NCBI GenBank assembly: GCA_964655245.1
Contig: CAZZLQ010000053.1
Coordinates: 1-15,182, forward strand
Direction: 5' to 3'
Source of the DNA: JBEIHI01 sp964655245
GTDB taxonomy: Bacteria; Bdellovibrionota; UBA2394
Length of the DNA stretch: 15,182 nucleotides
Shown piece by piece: positions 7,471 to 14,934 of the stretch. The notes under the pieces were generated by a model. That model was not told the DNA's origin. It did no database searches and was given only the letters and a program-made list of their open reading frames with translations. Made by a program: the position numbers and the translations under genes. Each line of letters begins with the position of its first letter. Positions within the stretch are counted from its first letter, which is position 1.

Positions 7471-7988
7471 GCTCCTACTACGAAATTTTTGGCATCTCTC
7501 CGATTCGATTGGGCATGAGCTCATCCGAACTGGAGGCCAAGTTTCATGAGCTTTCTTTGAAGAATCATCCCGATAAAAATCAAAATTCAGCTCAGTCTGT
7601 GAAAATGAGTTCTGAGATTAACTTGGCCTACAAAGTCCTTCGAGATCCATGGACACGAAGCCTTTATGTCTTGGGTCAGTTTGGAATGGCGCAGTCCTCA
7701 AAGATTCCTCCCGCTCTTGCGAATTTTTATTTTGAGCTGCAGGACCTTAATGATCGAGTAAAGCTTGAAGAGTTGAGGGCGACTCTCTCGAAGGACCGCG
7801 TGGAGAGAAGTCAAAGGCTGGTGGACGTTTTTTCGGAGTTTGATCAGCTTGGACTGCAGTCGTTTGGTTCGACAGATTCGAAGACCCTTCTGGCTCTTCG
7901 AAATCTTCAGGATCTGGTCCTTGAGAATACCTACTGCAACTCGATGCTTCGAGATATCGATCAACGCTTAGGAATGCTTGCAGCATGA
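7467..7988 (+). CDS. hscB: Fe-S assembly co-chaperone HscB (J-domain protein)
   Basis: HscB is the J-type co-chaperone that binds IscU and stimulates the ATPase of HscA. From ATG 7467 it has 173 residues, close to the 171 of E. coli HscB. The N-terminal J-domain starts MSSYYEIFGI and carries the HPD motif at residues 34-36 (LKNHPDKN). The C-terminal part (about 90-173) is helical-looking and corresponds to the IscU-binding bundle. An in-frame ATG at 7440 lies inside iscA and would add nine residues unlike the family. The chosen start gives a 4-bp ATGA overlap with iscA, and the 3' end overlaps hscA in the same way. Confidence 0.94.
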   Translation: MSSYYEIFGISPIRLGMSSSELEAKFHELSLKNHPDKNQNSAQSVKMSSEINLAYKVLRDPWTRSLYVLGQFGMAQSSKIPPALANFYFELQDLNDRVKLEELRATLSKDRVERSQRLVDVFSEFDQLGLQSFGSTDSKTLLALRNLQDLVLENTYCNSMLRDIDQRLGMLAA

Positions 7989-9811
7989 GTCTGCAAGAAG
8001 TGATCTTAGGAATTGACCTGGGGACGACTCATTCTCTCGTTTCCATCATGAAGGATGGTCGGCCCACAGTTCTTTCCGATGGGGAATCTCCGCTGATTCC
8101 ATCTGTCGTAGGGTTTGATCAAGAGGGACGTATTCAGTCGGTGGGGCATGCTGCCAAGACTCTGAAGATGATTGATCCTCAAAGAATTCTCTTTTCGACC
8201 AAACGGTTGATGGGACGAGGCAGGGCGGATCTTGAGAAAATTGCTTCGGATCTTCCTTTTGATTTTTCCCCTTCGACTGATCAGATCATTCGAATGAAAG
8301 TGGGCAAAGCCATGGTTTCGCCGATTGAGGTGGCTGCCGCTGTTTTGTTGCGCTGTCGCTTCATCGCCGAGAATGCCCTTGGGCATCGAGTAAAGAAAGC
8401 TGTGGTCACTGTTCCCGCTTATTTTGACGATGCTCAGCGATCCGCCACTGTCATGGCGGGGCGCTTGGCAGGCATCGACATCGTGCGCATTGTGAATGAG
8501 CCCACGGCGGCGGCTCTAGCGTTTGGATTCGGGAAATCAGATCGACCATCAACAGTGGCTGTTTATGATTTTGGGGGCGGCACTTTTGATATCTCCATAC
8601 TCAAAGTGAGCGGACAGATTTTTGAAGTGCTCGCAACCGATGGAGATACGGCTCTTGGTGGAGATCACCTTGATCAAGCGCTCATGGATGTTTTGATTGG
8701 TAAAGTGGGGAGTGCCCCCTCGACCGAAGAAGATCGAGTACTGTTGAGTGGACAGGCTGAGGGAATCAAAAAGGCGCTGTCGCAAGAGCAGGAGGTTTCT
8801 GTTCAGCTCCATTGGGCAAATCGGATTCAGTGGTCTGGCGTTATCTGTCGATCTGAAGTTGAAAAAGCTTTTGCGCCGTTAGTCGATCGAACTCTTTCTA
8901 TCGTGAAACGAACTCTGCAAGCCGCGCATTTATCAGCTGCTGATATCGACGATGTTTTGCTCGTCGGAGGTTCGACTCGGCTGCCATTAGTTCAGGTTGA
9001 ACTGGAGAAGCTTTTTGGTCGAAAGCCCAACCATTCGTTGAATCCCGATGAAGTTGTAGCTCTAGGTGCCTGCGTGCAGGCGTCGATTATGTCCGGTGAA
9101 GTGGGGAATGCACTGTTGCTTGATGTCGTTCCTTTGTCTTTGGGGCTTGAGACGATGGGTGGGATCGTGAGCAAGATCATTCATCGAAATTCCACGGTGC
9201 CAGCATCGGCCACAGAAACATTCACCACCTATGCCGACAAGCAAACGGCTGTGGACTTTCACATCGTTCAGGGTGAAAGAGAGTTTGTTTCTGATTGTCG
9301 AAGTCTTGCTCGCTTTAAGCTTCGTATTCCTCCCATGCCTGCAGGAGCTGTTAAGATTCAAGTGAGTTTCGATCTAAATGCCGACGGTGTGTTGAAGGTC
9401 TCAGCGGTCGATCAAAAGACCATGGAGTCGTCGACCATCGAAGTGAAGCCGAGTTTTGGACTTTCGGACGAGCAAATCGAGAAAATGCTTTCGGATGCTT
9501 GGGCCCACGCCGAGGAAGATCTCGGAAAAAGAGTGCTCGTTGAGGCTCGAAACAAAGCAGCCACTCTTCTGAGGGCCACTGAGAAGGCCTTGCTGAACCC
9601 ACTTCTGGATGATTTTTATCGAGCGACGCAAAGGCAGGTTCTATCTCCGGTGATGAGAGCTCTTGAAGAAGATATGAAGTCCGACAAATCGGATTTGATT
9701 AGCGTTAGGACCCAGGAGCTGGATCATTTGACGCAGGGCCTCGCCCAAGAGATCATGAATCGGTCTGTGCGGGTCCAGCTTGTTGATCAATCTGTCGAAA
9801 AGGTCGGTTGA
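7985..9811 (+). CDS. hscA: Fe-S assembly Hsp70 chaperone HscA
   Basis: HscA is a specialised cytoplasmic Hsp70 that acts with HscB on holo-IscU to promote cluster transfer. The protein has 608 residues (E. coli HscA 616). The ATPase domain shows DLGTTHS (11-17), IVNEPTAAALAFGF (169-182), VYDFGGGTFD (193-202) and DVLLVGGSTRLP (323-334). The interdomain linker region with LLLD (377-380) leads into a substrate-binding domain beginning VVPLSLGLE. The start overlaps hscB by 4 bp. It is shorter than DnaK and lacks the long DnaK C-terminal tail. That and its position between hscB and fdx identify it as HscA and not DnaK. Confidence 0.97.
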   Translation: MSLQEVILGIDLGTTHSLVSIMKDGRPTVLSDGESPLIPSVVGFDQEGRIQSVGHAAKTLKMIDPQRILFSTKRLMGRGRADLEKIASDLPFDFSPSTDQIIRMKVGKAMVSPIEVAAAVLLRCRFIAENALGHRVKKAVVTVPAYFDDAQRSATVMAGRLAGIDIVRIVNEPTAAALAFGFGKSDRPSTVAVYDFGGGTFDISILKVSGQIFEVLATDGDTALGGDHLDQALMDVLIGKVGSAPSTEEDRVLLSGQAEGIKKALSQEQEVSVQLHWANRIQWSGVICRSEVEKAFAPLVDRTLSIVKRTLQAAHLSAADIDDVLLVGGSTRLPLVQVELEKLFGRKPNHSLNPDEVVALGACVQASIMSGEVGNALLLDVVPLSLGLETMGGIVSKIIHRNSTVPASATETFTTYADKQTAVDFHIVQGEREFVSDCRSLARFKLRIPPMPAGAVKIQVSFDLNADGVLKVSAVDQKTMESSTIEVKPSFGLSDEQIEKMLSDAWAHAEEDLGKRVLVEARNKAATLLRATEKALLNPLLDDFYRATQRQVLSPVMRALEEDMKSDKSDLISVRTQELDHLTQGLAQEIMNRSVRVQLVDQSVEKVG

Positions 9812-9843
9812 TCGCTGCCCCGCATTCTTTGTAATCTAAAGAC

Positions 9844-10134
9844 ATGCCAAAGATCGTTTTTAAAAATCTGAATGAATCCTTTGAGGTCCCCGCAGGTACT
9901 TCTGTTTTGGAGTGTGCGATTGAGAACAACTTGCCTCTCGATCATGATTGCGGCGGAAACTGTGCCTGCACGACCTGTCATGTCTTTGTGGAAGATGGCA
10001 TGGGGAATCTGAATTCGATGTCAGAAGATGAGAGAGTTCTTCTAGAGTCCAACGACAAGCTTGACGAAAAAAGTCGATTAGGGTGTCAGTCTCGTATTAA
10101 GAGCGGTGTCGTTGTTGTGCGTATACCGGATTAA
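9844..10134 (+). CDS. fdx: ISC-type [2Fe-2S] ferredoxin
   Basis: This adrenodoxin-type ferredoxin supplies electrons for cluster formation on IscU. It has 96 residues. The cluster ligands fit the family spacing C-x5-C-x2-C-x35-C: C36, C42, C45 and C81. A further cysteine, C40, sits in the same loop, as in E. coli Fdx. The C-terminus ends in VVVRIPD. It begins 32 nt after hscA, the largest gap inside the operon, and has only a weak AAAG ribosome-binding site. I see no convincing internal promoter or terminator in the gap, so it is most likely part of the isc transcript. Confidence 0.96.
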   Translation: MPKIVFKNLNESFEVPAGTSVLECAIENNLPLDHDCGGNCACTTCHVFVEDGMGNLNSMSEDERVLLESNDKLDEKSRLGCQSRIKSGVVVVRIPD

Positions 10135-10151
10135 GCGTTGAAAGGGATGAT

Positions 10152-10538
10152 ATGGCTAAGCAGAAGCTCAAGTGGACAGATACGGAAGAAATTGCATTTC
10201 GATTGATTGATACTCATCCGACGGTTGATCCTTTGAGGGTTCGATTTACGGATTTGCACAAGTACATCACGAGTCTTCCTGATTTTGGAGATAATCCTAA
10301 AAAGTCCTCAGAAGGCCTTTTGGAAGCCATTCAGATGCGTTGGCACGAAGAGCGGGCGGATATGGAAGATGAGCTGGGCCCCGTTTCCTCCGCTGAAGAG
10401 GATGATTTGGATGAGGATGACTATCGAGATGATGAGGAAGCTGGCGGTGATGAGTCGGCGGCTGACTCGTTTGATGACGATGAAGATGACGAATTCGGAG
10501 ATGGTTTTCAAGAAGAAGAAATCGACGACGATCGATAG
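10152..10538 (+). CDS. iscX: IscX-like protein with long acidic C-terminal extension
   Basis: Residues 1-66 match IscX (YfhJ), a small acidic protein that binds IscS and iron and modulates cluster assembly. Recognisable elements are LKWTDTEEIA (6-15), the VDPLRVRFTDLHKYI segment (25-39), LPDFGDNP (42-49) and the final helix LLEAIQMRWHEE (56-67). E. coli IscX stops at 66 residues. Here about 62 more follow, with 35 Asp/Glu in residues 66-128 and only three Arg, so this half is probably disordered. The position as last gene of the isc operon, 17 nt after fdx, supports the assignment. Whether the tail binds iron, IscS or something else is unknown. The frame is intact and ends in TAG. Confidence 0.9.
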   Translation: MAKQKLKWTDTEEIAFRLIDTHPTVDPLRVRFTDLHKYITSLPDFGDNPKKSSEGLLEAIQMRWHEERADMEDELGPVSSAEEDDLDEDDYRDDEEAGGDESAADSFDDDEDDEFGDGFQEEEIDDDR

Positions 10539-10649
10539 TTCATTGCGTCAATTTTTTTTGTTGAGCAGGGCAAACTTGTCTTTACAGATCGCTCTCTAAG
10601 CGGTTTCCTTCAGGCATCGGTGAGAATATCGGTCTGCTAAGGAGGAAAC
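10539..10649 (+). other. recA upstream region: U-tract and possible promoter
   Basis: A run of eight T (10552-10559) follows a very weak ATTG/CAAT hairpin (10542-10552), so any termination after iscX would be poor. A TTGAGC hexamer (10561-10566) is followed 16 bp later by TACAGA, a weak promoter candidate. A strong AAGGAGG (10639-10645) lies 4 nt before the recA ATG. I found no E. coli-type LexA box and no TTAC-N3-GTAA site. Confidence 0.3.
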
Positions 10650-11786
10650 ATGGCAACGAATCAAACAACAACCCCCAACAAGACAAATACGACTGTGACA
10701 GCGGCAAAGCCCGTTCCCAAAATGAGCGATGAAAAGGCAAAAGCGCTGGAAGCAGCGGTCAGTGGAATTGAGAAGCAGTTCGGAAAGGGCTCGATCATGC
10801 GCCTGGGAGCTGGTTCTGCTCTGGTTCCTTCGATCGATGTCGTTCCCACCGGGTCGCTAGGTCTCGATATCGCGCTAGGAATTGGCGGATTGCCTCGAGG
10901 TCGTATCGTCGAAATCTTTGGACCTGAATCTTCAGGGAAAACCACTCTGACTTTGCATGCTGTGGCGGAGTGCCAAAAGCGCGGTGGGATCTGCGCCTTT
11001 GTTGATGCTGAACATGCGATTGATGTCTCTTATGCTCGCTCATTGGGTGTTAATGTTGAGGATCTTTTGATCTCTCAGCCCGACACGGGTGAAGAGGCTC
11101 TTGAGATCGTCGATGCTCTGATTCGATCAGGTGTGGTCGACATGATCATTGTGGACTCTGTAGCGGCTCTTACACCGAAGGCCGAAATCGAAGGAAATAT
11201 GGGTGATAGCCATATGGGTCTGCAAGCTCGTTTGATGAGCCAGGCTCTTCGAAAGCTCACGGGAAGTATTTCGAAATCCAAAACCATTTTGATTTTCATC
11301 AACCAGATTCGAATGAAGATTGGCGTGATGTTTGGAAACCCTGAAACAACCACAGGCGGTAACGCGCTCAAGTTCTATTGCTCAGTTCGCTTGGATATTC
11401 GTCGAATGACGGCTCTTAAGCAGGGCGAGGAAGTGATTGGAAGCCGAACAGTGGTCAAAGTGGTCAAAAACAAAGTGGCAGCACCGTTTAAACGAGCGGA
11501 GTTTGATATTTTGTTCGGACAGGGAATTTCCCGATTGGGTGAAGTTGTCGACATGGCCACCGATCTCAACATTATTGATAAGTCGGGTGCTTGGTATTCG
11601 TACAATGATCAAAAGATTGGTCAGGGACGAGACAACTGCATTCAGTTTTTGAAAGAGAATAACAAGATTGCCTCGCAGATTGCGGAAGCGATTTACTCGA
11701 AATTGGGTATCAAGCGAGGTGAGTTCTCCGGAAATTCTACTGCACAGACAGTGGCCGTTGCTGCAGAAGCAACAAAGAAGAAGTAA
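10650..11786 (+). CDS. recA: recombinase RecA
   Basis: RecA forms filaments on single-stranded DNA, drives homologous recombination and triggers LexA self-cleavage. The 378-residue protein shows Walker A GPESSGKT (91-98), catalytic E121 (VDAEHA), Walker B MIIVDS (165-170), loop L1 around EGNMGDSHMG (181-190) and loop L2 with FGNPETTTGGNALKF (228-242). Compared with E. coli RecA it has about 20 extra N-terminal residues, rich in Thr (eight in the first 24). An in-frame ATG at 10722 would give a conventional N-terminus, but the strong AAGGAGG sits before 10650 and none precedes 10722. The C-terminus ends in KKK and lacks the acidic tail of E. coli RecA. A strong terminator follows. Confidence 0.98.
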   Translation: MATNQTTTPNKTNTTVTAAKPVPKMSDEKAKALEAAVSGIEKQFGKGSIMRLGAGSALVPSIDVVPTGSLGLDIALGIGGLPRGRIVEIFGPESSGKTTLTLHAVAECQKRGGICAFVDAEHAIDVSYARSLGVNVEDLLISQPDTGEEALEIVDALIRSGVVDMIIVDSVAALTPKAEIEGNMGDSHMGLQARLMSQALRKLTGSISKSKTILIFINQIRMKIGVMFGNPETTTGGNALKFYCSVRLDIRRMTALKQGEEVIGSRTVVKVVKNKVAAPFKRAEFDILFGQGISRLGEVVDMATDLNIIDKSGAWYSYNDQKIGQGRDNCIQFLKENNKIASQIAEAIYSKLGIKRGEFSGNSTAQTVAVAAEATKKK

Positions 11787-11812
11787 GACTTCGGCAAGTC
11801 TAGATTCTATGA

Positions 11813-11841
11813 GGGAGAGCGCGAGCTCTCCCTTTCTTTTT
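11813..11841 (+). terminator. intrinsic terminator of recA
   Basis: GGGAGAGC (11813-11820) pairs perfectly with GCTCTCCC (11825-11832) across a GCGA tetraloop of the stable GNRA type, followed by TTTCTTTTT (11833-11841). It lies 26 nt after the recA stop and is a textbook Rho-independent terminator on the plus strand. Confidence 0.93.
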
Positions 11842-11948
11842 GACGCGTCATTGCATAGTGCAGTGCGCGAAATCTATTTTTTCTAAGAGTGCGAAATTTC
11901 TTAATCTTTCCACGGTAAAAATCTAAAATCGTGACTGGGGGAGGAAAC
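11842..11948 (+). promoter_or_regulatory. upstream region of the S8 protease gene
   Basis: Directly after the recA terminator is a 10-bp palindrome TGACGCGTCA (11841-11850). TTGCAT (11851-11856) and TATTTT (11875-11880), 18 bp apart, form a possible promoter. AGTGCG occurs twice with related downstream sequence (11862 and 11888). A strong GGAGG (11940-11944) lies 4 nt before the start codon. The 12-mer GGAGGAAACATG covering this site is identical to that at recA. Confidence 0.35.
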
Positions 11949-13433
11949 ATGATTTCATGGAATTCGAAGTTTGTCTTCGAAGTGATCTTACGTAGTCTTA
12001 GCGTTTGCTTTTTGGGATGGAGCCTGAGTGTTTCAAGTGCTTTTGCCTCAAACTTAGAGGGCAAACTTTCAAATGACCTGATTCGAGCCTTGAACGAGAA
12101 GGATGGGAGTGTGGGTATCGTCGTTATGATGGAGCCAGTACTTCCGCTGCCCACTCAATTGATGGGGGATTTAACTCCCTCGCAGAAGCAGAAGCTCATT
12201 CGCGATCGAGCGCTTCGCAGCCAGAGCACGATGAGAGAGTTCGTCAATGAACGAGTTTCTCAGCGAACTTTTACGGGTGAGAAGTCTCTTTCGCAGTACA
12301 AGTTCTTCTGGAATATGAATGGGTTCATGGCACAAGCAACACCTGAGACGGTTGTTGATATTGCTGATCGGCCCGAAGTGAGAAAGATTCATCTTGATCG
12401 CACGATCAAGCTGCTTCCGACTCGCCGAGTAGCCGGACATGTGGAGTCCGATAAGTTTACCTACGGTCTTGAGAAAATCGGGATCCCGGAGTTGAGAGCG
12501 AGTCGAAACGAAATCACAGGAAAAGATGTGATCGTTGGAATTCTTGATACTGGAATTGATCCTGAGCATCCCGATGTAAAGGGCAAGATGATTGCTTATA
12601 AGGATTTTACTTCAAGTAGCACTAAGCCTTCAGATGAGCACGGACATGGAACGCACGTCGCTGGGACAATCTCTGGGGGCAATGCGAGTGGTACTTATAT
12701 TGGAGTCGCTCCTTCGGTGAAGTTGGTTATTGCGAAGGTCTTCTCTGCGTCTGGTTCAGCAACGCTCAGCGGATTGCTACGAGCGATGGAGTGGGTGGTC
12801 GATCCCGATGGAGACCCCAAAACCAATGATCGTCCGCGCGTGGTTAACAATTCATGGGGTGGTGGCGCGCAATCAGATATCAAGGATGATCCCTTTTATC
12901 AGGCCGTTCAAACCTGGGTTGAAATGGATATCTTTCCCTCTTTCGCAGCTGGCAATGAAGGTCCAAGTGCTGAAACGATCGGAAGCCCTGGTTGCTTGCC
13001 GAACGCTTTTGCGGTGGGCGCCACTGACGATCAGGATAAGATCGCAAGATTCTCTTCGCGAGGCCCTGTTGAAATGGTGATTGATGGAAAGCGCACCAAG
13101 TATACAAAGCCTGATATCTCGGCACCCGGTGTGAACATCTATTCATCACTTCCGGGTGGTCAGTATGAATCTTGGAGTGGAACGTCGATGGCAACTCCAC
13201 ACGTTACGGGAGCGATTGCGTTGTTGTATCAAATCAAGCCCGATCTGACGATTCAGCAAGTCCGTGAGTTAATCACCAAGACCAGTCAGGATCTGGGTCA
13301 GCAAGGTATGGATGACTCCTTCGGCCATGGTCGAATGCAGATCAACACAACCGTTGAACAGATTGGAAGCGAGCATCTGGAAACCGGCCCTGTCGAACGA
13401 GAGCAGGACGGTCAGCTCGAATTCGACTGGTAG
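11949..13433 (+). CDS. secreted subtilisin-like serine protease (S8 family)
   Basis: This is a 494-residue S8 protease precursor. The start is ATG 11949, behind a strong GGAGG; an in-frame GTG at 11931 overlaps the ribosome-binding site and is rejected. A hydrophobic N-terminus ending SSAFA-SN suggests Sec export with cleavage near residue 33. Residues of about 50-155 resemble an I9-type inhibitory propeptide. The catalytic triad is D200 (ILDTGID), H233 (HGHGTHVAG) and S413 (SGTSMATPHVTG), with oxyanion N336 (AGNEG). There is little sequence after the catalytic domain, about 40 residues including an acidic end, and no cell-wall or outer-membrane anchor is visible. It probably acts outside the cell or in the periplasm as a general protease. 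It stands alone between two terminators. Confidence 0.94.
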   Translation: MISWNSKFVFEVILRSLSVCFLGWSLSVSSAFASNLEGKLSNDLIRALNEKDGSVGIVVMMEPVLPLPTQLMGDLTPSQKQKLIRDRALRSQSTMREFVNERVSQRTFTGEKSLSQYKFFWNMNGFMAQATPETVVDIADRPEVRKIHLDRTIKLLPTRRVAGHVESDKFTYGLEKIGIPELRASRNEITGKDVIVGILDTGIDPEHPDVKGKMIAYKDFTSSSTKPSDEHGHGTHVAGTISGGNASGTYIGVAPSVKLVIAKVFSASGSATLSGLLRAMEWVVDPDGDPKTNDRPRVVNNSWGGGAQSDIKDDPFYQAVQTWVEMDIFPSFAAGNEGPSAETIGSPGCLPNAFAVGATDDQDKIARFSSRGPVEMVIDGKRTKYTKPDISAPGVNIYSSLPGGQYESWSGTSMATPHVTGAIALLYQIKPDLTIQQVRELITKTSQDLGQQGMDDSFGHGRMQINTTVEQIGSEHLETGPVEREQDGQLEFDW

Positions 13434-13460
13434 TCTTTCGGGTTTTTATTGTGAACTACT

Positions 13461-13495
13461 GAGAAGGCCTTCTTTTGAGGGCCTTCTCTTTTTTT
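13461..13495 (+). terminator. intrinsic terminator after the S8 protease
   Basis: GAGAAGGCC (13461-13469) pairs perfectly with GGCCTTCTC (13480-13488) around a 10-nt loop, followed by seven T (13489-13495). It lies 27 nt after the protease stop. The proximity to ffh, whose likely start is 34 nt further on, leaves very little room for an ffh promoter. Confidence 0.92.
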
Positions 13496-13529
13496 GACTT
13501 CAATGCCGGCCTCTTCTAAGGTCGGACAC

Positions 13530-14870
13530 GTGTTTGAAGGCATTCAGTCAGCTCTAGGAAAGACTCTTCAGAAACTTAAAGGCGAGGCCAAGCTTAAGCC
13601 CGTTCATGTTGAGGAGGCTTTGGGTGAAATTCGCACGAGTTTGCTTGAAGCGGATGTTCAGTATCAGGTGGCTCAGCGATTTCTTGAAAAGACTCGGGAG
13701 CGCGCCCTTGGGGCCAAGATCACGGAGGGTTTAAGTCCGTACCAGGAATTTTTGAAGATTCTTTCGAAGGAGATGCTCTCGGTCTTGGGAAATTCTCATG
13801 AGTTCGAGCTGTCATTCAAACCCCCAGTTATTGTTTTCATGATTGGTCTTCAAGGTTCAGGAAAGACCACGTCCTCCGTGAAGTTGGCGTTGTACGCCAA
13901 GAAGAAACTCAAGCGAAAGCCGCTTTTAGTGAGCGTGGATGTAACGCGCCCAGCTGCAATCGAGCAGCTTGAGAGGCTCTCAAAAGATGCGAAGATTGAT
14001 TGTTTTTCCTCATCCTCAATGAATCCTCTCGATCGGGCTCAGCAAGCAGTGAAGTATGCTCAGACTTATGGACTCGATTTGTTGATCGTTGATACGGCAG
14101 GAAGGCTTTCTATTGATCAGCAGATGATGGACGAGCTGAAGTCGCTGAAAGTGGGGCTCTCTCCACATCATCTTTTGTATGTGGCGGATGCGATGAGTGG
14201 TCAGCAAGGTCTTCAAGTCGCTTCGGGATTTGCATCTCAAGTTGGAATTACGGGCGCCGTGTTGTCCAAATCGGATGCGGACACTCGAGGGGGTGTTGCC
14301 TTCTCTCTGAGAGAGGCTTTGGGTGTCCCGCTGCGATTTGTGGGAACGGGTGAGAAAATTGATCAGTTCGATGTGTTTCATCCGGATCGCTGGGTCTCAA
14401 GAATATTGGGGTTGGGTGATCTTCAATCCTTGTTTGAAAAGGCCGAGGAAGTTGCCCAGGGCGAGAAGCCCATTGAGAAGGATCAGATCAAGCGTCTGAC
14501 AAAGGGGGAGATGACCCTTGTGGACTATCAGGAAATGATGAAGATGCTCAAAAAAATGGGCTCCCTCGGGGGCTTGATGGGCATGATCCCTGGGATGTCT
14601 CAGTTTAAGGGCAAAATCGATCCCGAAATGGTGGAGGGGCGAATGAAGCGCATCGATGCGGCTATTTGTTCAATGACAGCTGAGGAGCGGGTCTACCCCG
14701 ATATCATCAATGGAGACCGAAAACGGCGTATTTCCCGAGGAAGTGGCATCCCTGTTGAGGAAATTAACCAGTTTTTACGGGAGTTTGGGGAGATGCAGAA
14801 GATGATGAAGCGAATGGGCGGGATGAAGGGTTTAGGCTCGATGATGCCCTTTATGGGGGGTAGGCGCTAA
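13530..14870 (+). CDS. ffh: signal recognition particle GTPase Ffh
   Basis: Ffh binds 4.5S RNA and signal sequences and delivers ribosomes to FtsY and the Sec translocon. I prefer GTG 13530 (446 residues; E. coli Ffh 453). The protein then begins MFEGIQSALGKTLQKL, like other Ffh proteins, and AAGG (13518-13521) is well spaced. ATG 13503 or TTG 13494 would add 9 or 12 residues without a ribosome-binding site. Numbered from GTG, the NG domain shows GLQGSGKTT (106-114), DVTRPAA (137-143), DTAGR (188-192) and SKSD (246-249, usually TKLD), then GTGEKID. The M domain has methionine-rich helices, RKRRISRGSG (397-406) for RNA binding and MQKMMKRMGG. It is followed by rpsP, a common arrangement. Confidence 0.96.
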   Translation: MFEGIQSALGKTLQKLKGEAKLKPVHVEEALGEIRTSLLEADVQYQVAQRFLEKTRERALGAKITEGLSPYQEFLKILSKEMLSVLGNSHEFELSFKPPVIVFMIGLQGSGKTTSSVKLALYAKKKLKRKPLLVSVDVTRPAAIEQLERLSKDAKIDCFSSSSMNPLDRAQQAVKYAQTYGLDLLIVDTAGRLSIDQQMMDELKSLKVGLSPHHLLYVADAMSGQQGLQVASGFASQVGITGAVLSKSDADTRGGVAFSLREALGVPLRFVGTGEKIDQFDVFHPDRWVSRILGLGDLQSLFEKAEEVAQGEKPIEKDQIKRLTKGEMTLVDYQEMMKMLKKMGSLGGLMGMIPGMSQFKGKIDPEMVEGRMKRIDAAICSMTAEERVYPDIINGDRKRRISRGSGIPVEEINQFLREFGEMQKMMKRMGGMKGLGSMMPFMGGRR

Positions 14871-14881
14871 AGCCCCCTATA
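14852..14881 (+). other. hairpin spanning the ffh stop codon
   Basis: TATGGGGGG (14852-14860) can pair with CCCCCTATA (14873-14881), with one G-U pair, around a 12-nt loop that contains the ffh TAA. Seven T follow, but 9 nt downstream of the stem (14891-14897), so this is not a canonical terminator. It may be a weak attenuator or an mRNA-end element between ffh and rpsP. Confidence 0.35.
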
Positions 14882-14913
14882 ATCCGACAATTTTTTTCGA
14901 GACATTTTCGATA

Positions 14914-14927
14914 CTTTTGGCCAAAAG
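14914..14927. repeat. 14-bp perfect palindrome upstream of rpsP
   Basis: CTTTTGGCCAAAAG reads the same on both strands and ends 7 nt before the rpsP start codon, where a ribosome-binding site would be expected. It may be a protein-binding site, a small RNA hairpin affecting translation, or chance. Confidence 0.35.
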
Positions 14928-14934
14928 ATGGTCC

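Noticed and set aside
10383..10535. Acidic region of iscX as a simple GAT/GAG repeat or sequencing artefact
   Set aside because: The codons vary (GAT, GAC, GAG, GAA) with interspersed other residues and an intact frame, so it looks like a real coding tail and not a slipped repeat.
10576..10587. LexA-box-like TGT-CTTT-ACA sequence before recA
   Set aside because: The spacing and flanks do not fit CTGT-N8-ACAG, and TTAC at 10582 is not followed by GTAA at the right distance.
11931..11948. GTG start for the S8 protease
   Set aside because: It would place the GGAGG ribosome-binding site inside the coding region and spoil the signal peptide; ATG 11949 fits better.
13494..13529. TTG or ATG start giving a longer Ffh
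   Set aside because: These codons lie in or just after the terminator U-run and lack a ribosome-binding site; the family-like sequence begins at GTG 13530.
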